The notes: generated by a model from the sequence alone, not told the origin. Counted from the first letter of the stretch, positions 13,979 to 23,790 are shown. The stretch is 64,000 bases of DNA from Prado023 sp963798745 (GCA_963798745.1 CAWCUF010000007.1:62001-126000), one strand, 5' to 3'. Program-made: numbers and translations.

Positions 13979-16696
13979 ATGGCTTTCGTGCGCTCGGCTG
14001 AGCCCGATCCGCGGTTCCTGGAGAACGCCTCGAACCTGAGCCAGGCGCGTCGGGATGCCTGGAACCGGCTGGCTGAGCTCGCGGCGACGTTGGCGGAGCC
14101 CGACTCTGGTGATCCCGCCGCGCTGGAGTTGGAGCTGGCAGGCGCGTTCGCGTTCCTGCGGGGTGTCGAGGTGTTCTGGGTGTTCCCGGGGATGGCGGCG
14201 CTCGACCGTCTCGAGGGGCTGGCCGGCCTGGGCCACCTGGAGGAGCTGTCGGAGTTGGTCCACGCCCTGGTCTGGCGTTTGGGCAAGTCCGGCGATGAGG
14301 GTGGGCTACTGTCGGCGGTCGGGCCTGGCGGGGAGCTAGCGGCCGTTTCGGCGGACCGGCACTACTTCACTGCGCTGATGGTCTCGGACGTTGATCCCGC
14401 GGTCCTTGGCCAGAGTGTCCAGGAGATGTACGCGTTCCGACGCCCGGACGACTCGCTGGTCTACGAGGTGCTCGGGGTCCGCTCCTTCGACGCCGCCCTG
14501 GCGTGCGTGTTGCTCAACCATGAGATTCAGGCCGTCATCATGCGCCCGGACGTCCCGCTTCGTTCGGGGGCGGCGTTCGGCTTGTTCGACCGACTGCTCT
14601 CGGAGTACGACGTGGAGTTCGGGTTGGCCCGGCCCGGGGAGCATCGCAGGGCTCGCGCCCTGGCCACGGTGCTGCGACGGGTCCGCCCGCACCTGGACCT
14701 GTACTTGCTCACCGACGAGGCGGTGCCGGACGCGCAGGACCCCACGGTGATGGCCTTCGATCGCGCGTTCTACCGTTACGAGTCGCGCAGCGAGCTGCAC
14801 ATGACCCTGCTCAACGGGGTCCGGCGCCGGCTGTCGACGCCGTTCTTCGACGCTTTGAAGAAGTACGCCGACAAGCCCATCGGCAACTTCCACGCATTGC
14901 CGATCGCCCGCGGGAACTCGGTGTTCAACTCGCCCTGGATGCGCGACATGGTGTCGTTCTACGGTCGCAACATCTTCCTGGCCGAGACGTCGACGACCTC
15001 AGGCGGGCTGGACTCGCTGTTGGCTCCGACGGGCACGATCAGGCAGGCGCAGGACAAGGCCGCCCGGACGTTCGGGTCGGCCCGGACCTTCTTCTGCACG
15101 AATGGCACCTCCACGTCGAACAAGATCGTCGTGCAGGCCCTGACGAAGCCCGGCGACGTGGTCCTCATCGACCGGAACTGCCACAAGTCCCACCACTATG
15201 GGCTGGTCCTCGGTGGTGGGCATCCGGTGTACCTGGACGCCTACAAGGTGCCTGAATTCGCGATGTACGGGGCGGTCCCGCTGCGAACAATCAAGGAGAC
15301 CCTGCTCGCCCTGCGCCGGGCTGGCCGGCTGGACGCAGTGCGGATGCTCTTGCTCACCAACTGCACCTTCGACGGGATCACCTACGACCCGCTGCGGGTC
15401 ATGATGGAGGTCCTGGCCATCAAGCCCGACATCGTCTTCCTCTGGGACGAGGCGTGGTTCGCGTTCGCCGTGTCGGGTTTCTACCCCCGCACGCGCACAG
15501 CCATGGCGGCGGCGAACACCCTGCAGGACATGCTCCACTCGCCCGGCTACCGCGCGCGATACCAGGAGCACCTCGCGCAGTGGACGCAGTTGGATCCCGA
15601 CGACGACGCCAGCTGGCTGGACCACCGTCTGATGCCCGACCCTGACACGGCCCGGGTACGCGTCTACGCCACCCAGTCCACCCACAAGTCGCTGTCGGCA
15701 CTGCGCCAGGCCTCGATGATCCACGTCAACGACCAGGACTTCGCCCGCGACGCGGAGGCCGAGTTCCATGAGGCGTTCAACACCCACACGAGCACGTCAC
15801 CGAACTACCAGATCCTCGCCTCCCTGGACCTCGCCCGCCGCCAGGTCGATCTCGAGGGCTACGGACTGGTCGAACGCGCCTACGAGGTCGCGTTCGTGCT
15901 CAGGCGCCGGATCGCCGCCGATCCCCTGCTACGCCGATACTTCTTCATCCTGGAACCCTCGGACCTGATCCCATCGGAGTTCCGGGCCTCCGGCATCAGC
16001 GCCTACTCGGGGCCGGACTCCGAGGACACCGAGGCCCTGACGACCATGCGCGCAGCGTGGGCCGGCGACGAGTTCGTACTCGAACCCACCCGCGCCACCC
16101 TCTACCTGGCCGCGACCGGGCTCAACGGCGATACCTTCAAGAACTCGATCCTCATGGACCGCTACGGACTGCAGGTCAACAAGACCTCGATCAACAGCGT
16201 GCTGTTCATCGTCACGATCGGGGCCACATGGGGCGCGCTGAGCTACCTGCTCGAAGCACTCACAGAGATCGCCCTGGACCTGCGGGCCCAGCAGGAACAG
16301 GCCAGCCCAGCGCAGCTGACGGTCCTGGAGCGCAGGGTCAGCGCCCTGTCCACCGACCTCCCACCGCTGCCCGACTTCAGCTGCTTCCATGAGAAGTTCC
16401 AGCCGTATCCCGATAGCCCCGAGGGAGACATGCGCGCGGCCTACTTCCTGGCCTACGACCCGGCCAACATCGACTACGTGACCCTGGGCGAGGCCCTCGA
16501 GCAGGTCCGCGCCGGGCGCCGGCTTGTGTCGACGACGCTCGTGGTGCCCTACCCCCCGGGATTCCCCGTCCTTGTTCCCGGGCAAGTCGTCAGCACGGAG
16601 ATCCTCGACTTCCTCACCAAACTCGACGTGGGCGAGATCCACGGCTACGACCCCGACCTGGGCCTATCGGTCTTCACCGACGAGGCGCTCGCGTAG
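13979..16696 (+). CDS. Orn/Lys/Arg decarboxylase family PLP enzyme
   Basis: 905 residues, cytoplasmic. Residues about 1-330 form an unusual long N-terminal part; the PLP core follows, with F-F-C-T-N-G-T-S-T-S-N-K (phosphate/cofactor loop), D-R-N-C-H-K-S-H-H-Y-G, the Asp of F-L-W-D-E-A-W-F-A-F, and the Schiff-base Lys about residue 570 in S-T-H-K-S-L-S-A-L-R-Q. It should decarboxylate a basic amino acid to a diamine or agmatine; which one cannot be told. The C-terminal domain includes P-Y-P-P-G-F-P-V-L-V-P-G, as in the family. Longer than the usual 700-750 residues because of the N-terminal part. Single gene with its own promoter and a hairpin 20 bases after the stop. Confidence 0.82.
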   Translation: MAFVRSAEPDPRFLENASNLSQARRDAWNRLAELAATLAEPDSGDPAALELELAGAFAFLRGVEVFWVFPGMAALDRLEGLAGLGHLEELSELVHALVWRLGKSGDEGGLLSAVGPGGELAAVSADRHYFTALMVSDVDPAVLGQSVQEMYAFRRPDDSLVYEVLGVRSFDAALACVLLNHEIQAVIMRPDVPLRSGAAFGLFDRLLSEYDVEFGLARPGEHRRARALATVLRRVRPHLDLYLLTDEAVPDAQDPTVMAFDRAFYRYESRSELHMTLLNGVRRRLSTPFFDALKKYADKPIGNFHALPIARGNSVFNSPWMRDMVSFYGRNIFLAETSTTSGGLDSLLAPTGTIRQAQDKAARTFGSARTFFCTNGTSTSNKIVVQALTKPGDVVLIDRNCHKSHHYGLVLGGGHPVYLDAYKVPEFAMYGAVPLRTIKETLLALRRAGRLDAVRMLLLTNCTFDGITYDPLRVMMEVLAIKPDIVFLWDEAWFAFAVSGFYPRTRTAMAAANTLQDMLHSPGYRARYQEHLAQWTQLDPDDDASWLDHRLMPDPDTARVRVYATQSTHKSLSALRQASMIHVNDQDFARDAEAEFHEAFNTHTSTSPNYQILASLDLARRQVDLEGYGLVERAYEVAFVLRRRIAADPLLRRYFFILEPSDLIPSEFRASGISAYSGPDSEDTEALTTMRAAWAGDEFVLEPTRATLYLAATGLNGDTFKNSILMDRYGLQVNKTSINSVLFIVTIGATWGALSYLLEALTEIALDLRAQQEQASPAQLTVLERRVSALSTDLPPLPDFSCFHEKFQPYPDSPEGDMRAAYFLAYDPANIDYVTLGEALEQVRAGRRLVSTTLVVPYPPGFPVLVPGQVVSTEILDFLTKLDVGEIHGYDPDLGLSVFTDEALA

Positions 16697-16716
16697 CACC
16701 ATCAGCACCCACGGAC

Positions 16717-16754
16717 CCGACCCTCGAGAATCCGCATTGTTCAGCGAGGGTCGG
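16717..16754 (+). terminator. Hairpin after the decarboxylase gene
   Basis: 10-bp perfect arms (CCGACCCTCG / CGAGGGTCGG) with an 18-base loop, 20 bases after the stop codon. No T-run follows, as usual in this kind of genome. Confidence 0.55.
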
Positions 16755-17205
16755 TGTCAGGCGGGATTGCGGACCGCGTGGTGAACGTAGATGACGCCGA
16801 TGGCGAATCGTCGCCGGTCCAGCAGTCGAGGTTGACTCGTGCGCCCCGAGGTAGCGCTGGCTTCCCGCCGCCCACGAGCACCGACCGGACAGTGGCGATC
16901 TTCATGAGCGCGAGGTAGACGGATCCGGGCCCGCGTCACCCCGGTGCCGCTTCCACGCGGTGAACGCCCACAGCAGGATCGCGCCGAACCAACTTCGCGA
17001 CGCGTCCCGACGTTCGTGATCGGCGCCAACGCATCGGATGAACATGAAGGGTGGCTCTCCTACATCTGGCACACAGTCGCCTACGTCCTCTACAGTCCCG
17101 ACACCGAATGGCCGCGAATTCTGCTGCTGATGCCTTGTGCGCGGGACATGTCGGCACCGCGGTCCGACCCGTTTGTGGTGGGACCTCTATCGAACGGAGA
17201 ACTGG
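16755..17205. other. Intergenic region without a supported gene
   Basis: About 450 bp between the hairpin and the subtilase. Short open frames on both strands have no family resemblance; one on the minus strand (about 16757-16925) hints at an old fragment but could not be assigned. Confidence 0.4.
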
Positions 17206-18645
17206 ATGGCACACCACAAGATCACCGCTGCGGCATCCGCAGCGGCCCTCGCCGCCGGCCTCGCGATCACCGCGGCGACCCCTGTTGCGGCCGCCGGGCC
17301 GGAGAGCACCTACATGGTGCTCGCCCCCAAGGGAGCGACCACGAAGGCCGCCGCGGCCCGCGTCGCGTCAGCGGGCGGCACCGTCGTGGCCACCTATGAC
17401 CAGATCGGCGTGCTCATTGCCCGCTCGACGAGCGCCTCGTTCACCAGCAAGGTAGCCGGCAAGGGTGTCGAGTCGGTCGCCTCGACCGACGGCCTCGGCA
17501 CGACCCTGATCGACGACGAAGCCATCGAGGCGGTCGACGAGTCCACGCTCGAGGCGACCGGCGACCCCACGGCGGAGCCCCTCTGGGGCTACCAGTGGGA
17601 CATGGAGCAGATCGACGTGCCGGCAGCCCACGCCATCACGACGGGTGACCCGTCGGTCGTCGTCGGGGTGCTCGACTCGGGCATCGACGCCACGCACCCC
17701 GACCTCGCGACGCAGGTGCGCAAGGACCTCAGCGCCTCCTGCCTGGGCGGAGTCGTCGACACGAGTGAAGCCGCCTGGAGCCCGACGACGTCGGCGCATG
17801 GCACGCATGTGGCCGGCACGATCGCGGCCGCGATCAACGGCGTCGGCATCGCGGGCGTCGCGCCGGGCGCGAAGGTCGCCTCGGTCAAGGTCGTGAACGA
17901 CGACGGCTACATCTATCCCGAGGCGGCGGTCTGCGCCTACCTGTGGGCGGCCGACCACGGCATGCCGATCACGAACAACAGCTACTTCATCGACCCGTGG
18001 GAGTTCAACTGCGTCAACGACCCGCGCCAGCGCCCCGTCTGGCAGGCCGTGCAGCGCGCGTTGAGCTACTCGCAGTCGAAGGGCACGCTCACGGTCGCGT
18101 CCGCCGGCAACAGCAACGTCGACCTGCAGCACAAGTTCATCGACTCGGGCAGCCCGAACGACGACAGCTACCCGGTCGAGGACCGCACCATCACCGGTGC
18201 GTGCCGCGACCTCCCGGCCGAGGCGCCGGGCGTGGTGACGGTCTCGGCAGTCGGCCCGACCGAGGCGAAGAGCTACTACTCGTCCTACGGCCAGGGCGTC
18301 GTCGACGTGACGGCCCCCGGCGGTGACACGCGCTTCCGCACCGCCGGAGCCTCCTCCACCATCACCGACGCGATCCTCTCGACCGTGCCCGGAGGATGGA
18401 GCTGGTCGCAGGGCACGTCGATGGCCGGACCGCACGCCGCCGGCGTCGCGGCACTCGCGCTGTCGGCCCACCCCGGCATGAAGCCGGGCCAGCTCGCCTC
18501 GTTCCTCGAGCGCACGGCGACACGGCTGGAATGCCCAGACGGCGTGTACGAGCCGCGGCCCGGCTACCCGGCGACCTGCACCGGAGGAGCGCGCAACAGC
18601 TTCTACGGCGCGGGCAACGTGAACGCGCTGAACGCCGTGAAGTGA
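17206..18645 (+). CDS. Secreted subtilisin-like serine protease (S8)
   Basis: 479 residues. ATG at 17206 is preceded by GGAG, 7 bases away, and begins a clear signal peptide (M-A-H-H-K-I-T then an Ala-rich core, cleavage likely after A-T-P-V-A-A-A). Residues about 31-110 are a short propeptide of the inhibitor I9 kind. The catalytic triad is Asp157 (V-L-D-S-G-I-D), His198 (A-H-G-T-H-V-A-G-T) and Ser405 (G-T-S-M-A-G-P-H-A), with the oxyanion Asn in A-S-A-G-N-S-N. Exported and self-processed in the wall or medium. No membrane anchor or cell-wall sorting signal at the end. Single gene with its own terminator. Confidence 0.9.
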   Translation: MAHHKITAAASAAALAAGLAITAATPVAAAGPESTYMVLAPKGATTKAAAARVASAGGTVVATYDQIGVLIARSTSASFTSKVAGKGVESVASTDGLGTTLIDDEAIEAVDESTLEATGDPTAEPLWGYQWDMEQIDVPAAHAITTGDPSVVVGVLDSGIDATHPDLATQVRKDLSASCLGGVVDTSEAAWSPTTSAHGTHVAGTIAAAINGVGIAGVAPGAKVASVKVVNDDGYIYPEAAVCAYLWAADHGMPITNNSYFIDPWEFNCVNDPRQRPVWQAVQRALSYSQSKGTLTVASAGNSNVDLQHKFIDSGSPNDDSYPVEDRTITGACRDLPAEAPGVVTVSAVGPTEAKSYYSSYGQGVVDVTAPGGDTRFRTAGASSTITDAILSTVPGGWSWSQGTSMAGPHAAGVAALALSAHPGMKPGQLASFLERTATRLECPDGVYEPRPGYPATCTGGARNSFYGAGNVNALNAVK

Positions 18646-18666
18646 GGTCGTGAACCGCTGAATGCG

Positions 18667-18697
18667 GAGGGGCCGGGCCGTCATGGCTCGGCCCCTC
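18667..18697 (+). terminator. Hairpin after the subtilase gene
   Basis: GAGGGGCCG pairs with CGGCCCCTC; the enclosed bases (G-G-C-C / G-G-C) add to the stem. It lies about 20 bases after the stop codon and is followed by TCTCGTGT. Confidence 0.7.
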
Positions 18698-18699
18698 TC

Positions 18700-19359
18700 G
18701 TGTCCGGGGCTGATGCCGCGTCCTTCTGGGCTGGAAAGCGACAGGTTCGGACGCGCGCCCTGCCTGGGCTCATTGGGCTCCCTTCGGGGCGCTCGCAGCG
18801 GGGTTGCTCTGCGTTGTGCAGGTGATCGCGGTTCTTGGGCCACGCACGATCGGGGAGGGCCCGCCCAGGTGAAGAGGCCCTCGACCTACGTCGTTGACCC
18901 GACCCTGGGCGGAGGCGTTCTACCCGGTGCTGCCGCCCTTCCCGCCGCGGGGTTTCAGCGCCCTCGCTGGGGGCAGGGATTCAGGCCGGCAAGGTTGTGC
19001 ATCCCGGCGCCAAGATGACGGCAAAGACGATCGCGGCGTCCATCCACTGCGCTGGCTAGCGTTACTCATCCATCGGAGCCCCAGCGATTTCCGTCGCGAC
19101 CCCCCACATCGCCGCGTAGCGGCGCAGTACGACGCGGAGCTCCACAGCGTCCAGGGACGCAACTGTGGTCGACCGTTCACCTGTCTCATCTCACGCAGCG
19201 TGACCACGGCTGGTGCGGCCCACAGCCGAGATGGATGTGGCCGCCGAAGTCGGTTTGGGGTGTGGACTCCCGGCGAATCGCTGGGTGTGACTGATGACCG
19301 GCTTGGCCAGCACTGCCGTCGATGGCCATGCCGAGACACCCCGGGCACGGTTTTCGGCC
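18700..19359. other. Intergenic region without a supported gene
   Basis: About 660 bp. Open frames on both strands lack ribosome sites and family-like sequence. The right end carries the promoter of the tetronate kinase gene. Confidence 0.4.
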
Positions 19360-19365
19360 CACAAT
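19360..19365 (+). promoter_or_regulatory. -10 box of the tetronate kinase gene (leaderless start)
   Basis: CACAAT ends 7 bases before the GTG at 19373. It overlaps an in-frame ATG at 19364, which argues for the GTG as the true start. Confidence 0.35.
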
Positions 19366-19372
19366 GGGGACC

Positions 19373-20806
19373 GTGCCCGTCTCCTTGGCAGCCCTGCTCG
19401 AGGGGATGCCGGCGGGGCGGAAGGTGTCGGCTGGCGAGGTCGCGGACCTGGCCCGTTCGGCCGTACGCGTTCTTGTGGTCCTGGACGACGACCCGACGGG
19501 CACCCAGTCAGTGGCCAGCTTGCCGGTTCTCCTGGACTGGACGCCGGATTCCCTGCGTTGGGCCCTGAGCCTGGGTGCGCCGGCGGTGTACGTGATGACC
19601 AACACCCGGAGTCTGTCCGCATCGGATGCGGGGCGGCGCACCCGGGAGGTGGCCAGGGCAGCCTTGATAGCCGCTGGGCGGGTCGGCGTGCGGGTGGACT
19701 TCGTGTCGCGGTCGGACTCGACGTTGCGCGGGCACTTTCCCCTGGAGACCGACACCCTCGCGCGGGTGGTTGGCACCGCAACTGGGCAGCCCCCGGACGG
19801 TGTGGTTCTCGTGCCCGCCTTCCCGGACGCGGGCCGGATCACGGTCGACTCGGTCCACTACGCCGGCAGCGCCTGCGAGGGGTACACCCCGGTCGGAGAG
19901 ACTGAGTTCGCTGCAGATGCGACATTCGGGTTCACGTCGTCTGACCTTTGTGGCTGGGTGGCGGAGAAGACCGCTGGGAGGTACGCGGCAGGTGAGGTCG
20001 CCCGCGTCGACCTGCTGACCCTGCGAGCCGACCCCGACGCGACGGTGCGGGTCCTTCGTGGGCTCACCGACGCCCAGCCGGTCGTCGTCGACATCGTGGA
20101 CGAGAACGACCTGCGGCTGCTGGCGGTGGCCCTGTACGCCGCGGAACGGCAGGGCAGTCGGCTCATCTATCGGGTGGGGCCCCCGTTCGTCCGAGCGTTC
20201 ATCGGTCAGGAGATGCCCGCACCCCTCGCGCCGGGCGACATCGCCAGCATCCGCATGGGGGGACTTGCCGAAGGGGCCCACGGGGGGCTGGTCGTGGTCG
20301 GGTCCCACGTGTCGTTGACGACACGCCAACTCGACCGGCTCGCCGAACGCTGTCACCCGACGGAGCTGGAACTCGACGTCAGTGCATATCTGGCCGGGCG
20401 TGGTGAGCACCAGGTGCGCGACCTCGCCCGGGCAGCGATCGACGCGCTCGGGACCGGGAACGTCGTCGTCGGCACGTCGAGGACGCTCGTGCGAGCCCCC
20501 GACGCCGACGGGTCGCTGGCCATCGCGCGACAGGTCTCGACGGCGCTCGTCGAGGTGGTCCGGCAGGTCGTGGCCGCCCGGCCACCGAGGTTCGTCGTCG
20601 CGAAGGGCGGCATCACGTCGTCGGACGTCGCGGCCCGCGGCCTGTCGATCGGGCGGGCCATGGTCCGGGGAACGATGCTGCCCGGAATCGTCTCACTCTG
20701 GGAGCCCATGGACGGACCAGCACAGGGCATCCCCTACATCGTGTTCGCCGGCAACGTCGGCGGGGCCGACGCACTGGCCCAGGTCGTCGACACGCTGTCG
20801 GCCTGA
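19373..20806 (+). CDS. otnK: Four-carbon acid sugar kinase (DUF1537; 3-oxo-tetronate kinase-like)
   Basis: 477 residues. The N-terminal domain holds D-D-D-P-T-G-T-Q-S-V and R-S-D-S-T-L-R-G-H-F; the C-terminal domain holds A-K-G-G-I-T-S-S-D-V-A, the nucleotide-binding motifs of the family. These enzymes phosphorylate a four-carbon sugar acid (3-oxo-tetronate, threonate or erythronate) on the way to glycolytic C3 intermediates. The following gene is a DenD-type dehydrogenase, which oxidises D-erythronate to the 3-oxo acid, so the pair gives the first two steps of tetronate catabolism. The later aldolase/decarboxylase and isomerase (OtnC, OtnI) are not in this window. Start choice (GTG 19373 against ATG 19364) rests on the -10 spacing. 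Symbol by role, not proof. Confidence 0.78.
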   Translation: MPVSLAALLEGMPAGRKVSAGEVADLARSAVRVLVVLDDDPTGTQSVASLPVLLDWTPDSLRWALSLGAPAVYVMTNTRSLSASDAGRRTREVARAALIAAGRVGVRVDFVSRSDSTLRGHFPLETDTLARVVGTATGQPPDGVVLVPAFPDAGRITVDSVHYAGSACEGYTPVGETEFAADATFGFTSSDLCGWVAEKTAGRYAAGEVARVDLLTLRADPDATVRVLRGLTDAQPVVVDIVDENDLRLLAVALYAAERQGSRLIYRVGPPFVRAFIGQEMPAPLAPGDIASIRMGGLAEGAHGGLVVVGSHVSLTTRQLDRLAERCHPTELELDVSAYLAGRGEHQVRDLARAAIDALGTGNVVVGTSRTLVRAPDADGSLAIARQVSTALVEVVRQVVAARPPRFVVAKGGITSSDVAARGLSIGRAMVRGTMLPGIVSLWEPMDGPAQGIPYIVFAGNVGGADALAQVVDTLSA

Positions 20807-20883
20807 GGACCGTGAGAAGGTCGGGGCGAAGGCACCTGTCGTGACCGGTCGGCGGAGCCCGAGCCCTGGTTGGAGGCAGCCGC

Positions 20884-21891
20884 ATGCGAATCGTCATCAC
20901 CGGCGGCCACGGGTTCGTCGGCAGGACACTGGCCCGCGAGATCCTCTCCCGTGGCTCGCTGTGTGGGCGGCACGTGGACGAGCTCGTCCTGGCGGACGTG
21001 GCCCCGAGGCCGACCGATCTCGACCGCGTCGGCATCGTTCAGACGGTGGGCGGTGACCTCGCCGACAGCCTGCCGGAGCTGTTCGCCGACCGGGTCGACA
21101 TGGTGTTCCACCTGGCCTCAGCCGTCTCCGCGGAGTGCGAGCGCGACTTCGACCTCGGCATGAGCAGCAACCTGATGGGCACGCTGGCGGTCCTCGAGGC
21201 AGCCCGAGCGCAGCAGGCACGGGGCGGACCGCTGGCCACGATGCTGTTCTCCAGCAGTTTGGCCGTGTATGGGCCCGACCCGTCCGTGCCCCCGCCCGAC
21301 GTGGTATCGGAGGCGACGCTTGCGACACCCCACTCGAGCTACGGAGCTCAGAAGCTCGCCTCGGAGACGCTCATCGCCGACTACACCCGCAAGGGCTTCG
21401 TGGACGGTCGGGTGGTGCGCCTGATGACCGTGGCCATCCGTCCCGGCCCACCCAATGCCGCCGCGTCGGGCTTCGTCTCCGGCATCGTCCGCGAACCGCT
21501 CGCCGGGCTCGAGGTGACGTGCCCGGTGCCACCCGATCTGCCGCTGGCCATTTCGTCCCCGCGCGCGACCGTGGCGGGCATCCTCACCGTCGCCGAGGCC
21601 CCGCGCGGACCCGCGGCGGGCCAGCTTCCCGGCCGGTTGCCGGTGAACCTGCCCCCACTGACTGTCAGCGTGGCACAGATGCTCGACGCCCTCGCGAAGC
21701 TCGCCGGCGACGAGGTGGCCGCACGAGTCCGCATGCACAGCGATCCCGCCATCGAGGCGATCGTCGCGTCCTGGCCGACCCGCTTCGACAGCTCCAGGGC
21801 GGCTGCCCTCGGGATCACGCCGGACCCCGACATCGAGACGGTCATCGGCCAGTACATCGACGATCACCCCGAAGCGCTCGGGGGGCTCTGA
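20884..21891 (+). CDS. denD: D-erythronate dehydrogenase-like NAD-dependent epimerase family protein
   Basis: 335 residues, one-domain Rossmann protein of the extended SDR class. Cofactor motif G-G-H-G-F-V-G near the start, the acidic residue of L-A-D-V for NAD preference, and catalytic Ser-Tyr-Lys: S-S-S-L-A-V-Y-G then S-S-Y-G-A-Q-K. The V-F-H-L-A-S-A-V-S-A and R-P-G-P-P-N-A-A-A-S-G-F-V-S segments match the DenD branch. It lies 77 bases after the tetronate kinase and is probably in the same transcript. Expected reaction: D-erythronate to 3-oxo-D-erythronate with NAD. Confidence 0.78.
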   Translation: MRIVITGGHGFVGRTLAREILSRGSLCGRHVDELVLADVAPRPTDLDRVGIVQTVGGDLADSLPELFADRVDMVFHLASAVSAECERDFDLGMSSNLMGTLAVLEAARAQQARGGPLATMLFSSSLAVYGPDPSVPPPDVVSEATLATPHSSYGAQKLASETLIADYTRKGFVDGRVVRLMTVAIRPGPPNAAASGFVSGIVREPLAGLEVTCPVPPDLPLAISSPRATVAGILTVAEAPRGPAAGQLPGRLPVNLPPLTVSVAQMLDALAKLAGDEVAARVRMHSDPAIEAIVASWPTRFDSSRAAALGITPDPDIETVIGQYIDDHPEALGGL

Positions 21892-21914
21892 GGCGCCCGC
21901 GGGACTCGGGCAGG

Positions 21915-22348
21915 CACCCAAGCACCACTTGGCCGATCCCGCGCTGGCCGCCCGGCTGCTCGGCTTGGACGTCGATGCCCTACTGGCCGGCGAAGGAGCA
22001 GCCATCGGACCACGGGCGGGCAGCATGCTTTGGTCACCTCTTCGAGTCCTTGGCCACCCTGTGCCTTCGGGTCCCGGCCCAGGCCGCCGAGGCTCGAATG
22101 GGCCATTTGCGCACACGCAACGGCGACCACGAGGTCGACCTGGTCCTCATCCGCGACGACGGCAAGGTCGTGGCCCTGGGGGTCAAGCTCGCGGCCACCG
22201 TCGCTGACCGGGACACCCGACACCTGCACTGGCTGGCGCGTCAGATGGGTACAGACCTCCTCGACGCCCTGATCATCACACCGGCCCGCAGGCCTACCGG
22301 CGACCCGACGGGATCGGCGTGGTGCCGCTCGGGCTCCTCGCCCCGTAG
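21915..22348 (+). pseudogene. ATPase with DUF4143 domain, C-terminal remnant with two frameshifts
   Basis: The sequence starts at P-K-H-H-L-A-D-P-A-L-A-A-R-L-L-G, the usual beginning of the DUF4143 domain, then needs a frame change near 22025 to F-G-H-L-F-E-S-L-A-T-L, runs through G-D-H-E-V-D-L-V-L-I-R and V-A-L-G-V-K-L, and needs another near 22290 to reach Q-A-Y-R-R-P-D-G-I-G-V-V-P and the TAG at 22346. The AAA ATPase half is absent. Intact relatives are about 400 residues. In intact members the nuclease-like core reads E-V-K, here G-V-K, so even this part had decayed. Confidence 0.7.
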
Positions 22349-22465
22349 CCCAGTGCGCTGCCCGTAACCTAGGGCTGGGGCGGAGCCATGTGGTGGGCCA
22401 GGAGCCTCTGGGCAGGTGGTCGGCCCATCGCCCGCCGGAGTTGCCTGCGTGCCACGATCACGGTC

Positions 22466-23407
22466 ATGACGATCCGCCTGCCTGTCGGGCTCGACCAGCG
22501 GCGCGAGCTCGGGCCGGACTGGGGCCGCTGGCTGGACCACCTGCCGCGCCTGTTCGTCGGGATGCTCGACGAGTGGGCCCTGACACGCGACGGCGAGGAC
22601 CTCTGGCACGGGTTCTGTTCGCTGGTCGCTCCGGTGGTCAGCGCGGACGGGACGCGGGCGGTCCTGAAGCTCACCTTCGACGGGGACCGCGAGTCGCTCC
22701 ACGAGGGACTGGTCCTGCAGCGCTGGCACGGCGAGGGCGCTGTCCGGTTGCTGCGTGCCGACCCGCACCGTCGTGCCGTACTGCTCGAGCGCCTGGACCG
22801 GCGCGACCTGACCGGAGTGTCGGACCTCGAGGCATGCCAGATCGTGGCAGGGCTCTACCCGAAGCTGCACCAGCCGGCCCTCCCGCAACTGGCCACGCTC
22901 ACCTCCTACGTCTCCGGCTGGCTCGACGACCTCGAGGCCCAGCCGAGCGACATCCCCATCCCGCCCCGCTACCGCGACCAGGCACTCGCCTGGGGCCGCG
23001 ACCTGGCCAGCGACCCGACGAGTGTGGGTCGCATCATCCACGGCGACCTGCACTACGAGAACGTCCTCGCGACCCCACCGGATCTGCGGCCCGATCGCGC
23101 GGAGTGGTTGGCCGTCGACCCGAAGCCGATGTCGGGCGATCCCCACTACGAGGTCGCACCGATGCTGTGGAACCGGTACGACGAACTTGTTCCCGACATT
23201 CGCACCGGCATCCAGCGGCGCTTCCGCACATTGGTCGAACACGGCAGACTCGACGAGGATCGAGCCCGCGCCTGGGTCGTCGTGCGGATGATCCTCAACG
23301 CCCACTGGTCGGTCCAACACGCCCAGCGGGCCGAACGCGAACTGAGCACCCAGGAGCGCGCCTGGATCACCCGATGCATCGCGATCACCAAGGCGGTCCA
23401 GGACTGA
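22466..23407 (+). CDS. Aminoglycoside/hydroxyurea kinase family protein (APH(6)-like)
   Basis: 313 residues. Kinase-fold motifs: V-L-K-L-T-F-D (ATP-binding Lys), H-G-D-L-H-Y-E-N-V-L-A (catalytic loop with Asp and Asn) and A-V-D-P-K-P-M-S-G-D-P (metal Asp). This pattern fits the streptomycin 6-kinase/hydroxyurea phosphotransferase family. Chromosomal members are often of unknown natural substrate, so resistance should not be assumed from sequence. ATG at 22466 is the best start; upstream in-frame codons are GC-rich filler. The gene's 3' end including the stop codon is duplicated in tandem (see repeat). Confidence 0.78.
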   Translation: MTIRLPVGLDQRRELGPDWGRWLDHLPRLFVGMLDEWALTRDGEDLWHGFCSLVAPVVSADGTRAVLKLTFDGDRESLHEGLVLQRWHGEGAVRLLRADPHRRAVLLERLDRRDLTGVSDLEACQIVAGLYPKLHQPALPQLATLTSYVSGWLDDLEAQPSDIPIPPRYRDQALAWGRDLASDPTSVGRIIHGDLHYENVLATPPDLRPDRAEWLAVDPKPMSGDPHYEVAPMLWNRYDELVPDIRTGIQRRFRTLVEHGRLDEDRARAWVVVRMILNAHWSVQHAQRAERELSTQERAWITRCIAITKAVQD

Positions 23408-23445
23408 GTCCGGCCCCCATGCGGTCCAGGACTGAGGCCGGCCCC
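23393..23445 (+). repeat. 25-bp tandem duplication across the APH-like stop codon
   Basis: GCGGTCCAGGACTGAG and the following nine bases occur at 23393-23417 and again at 23421-23445 with one mismatch. The first copy holds the last codons and stop of the kinase gene. Probably a slippage product. Confidence 0.8.
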
Positions 23446-23790
23446 GTGCGGTCGCCGGTAGGGCGACGGGGTGCATCGCCCTGTGCCGCCATTACCAGGC
23501 GGCTGCTATGAACAGTCCGCCTGTCGGCCCCAGCCGCCGCCCGAGCGGCCTGCACGGCGTAGCCGGAGGCGCAGAGGACGTTCTGGACCGGTTCGTGGAA
23601 CGGATGATCGGGCCCGGCCCGGTAGGTTGTGTTGACCGCGACGAACCCCGCGGCCACCAGTTGCGCTGCCGCTGACCGACTCCTTCGGGGAGCGCTTCGG
23701 CTCGCAACTGGTGGTCTACGCCGAGTTCGAACTCGAAGGCTGGGACTTCCGCCCGGTTGCCGGTCTGGCGGGTTGACTCGAGGGCATACC

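Noticed and set aside
16757..16925. Minus-strand frame ending near R-F-A-I-G-V-I-Y-V-H-H-A
   Set aside because: It hints at a small toxin tail, but the match is too short and no partner gene or ribosome site is present.
23672..23776. Plus-strand fragment with L-V-V-Y-A-E-F-E-L-E-G-W-D-F-R-P
   Set aside because: Looks like the end of a lost gene, but it has no start and no family I can identify.
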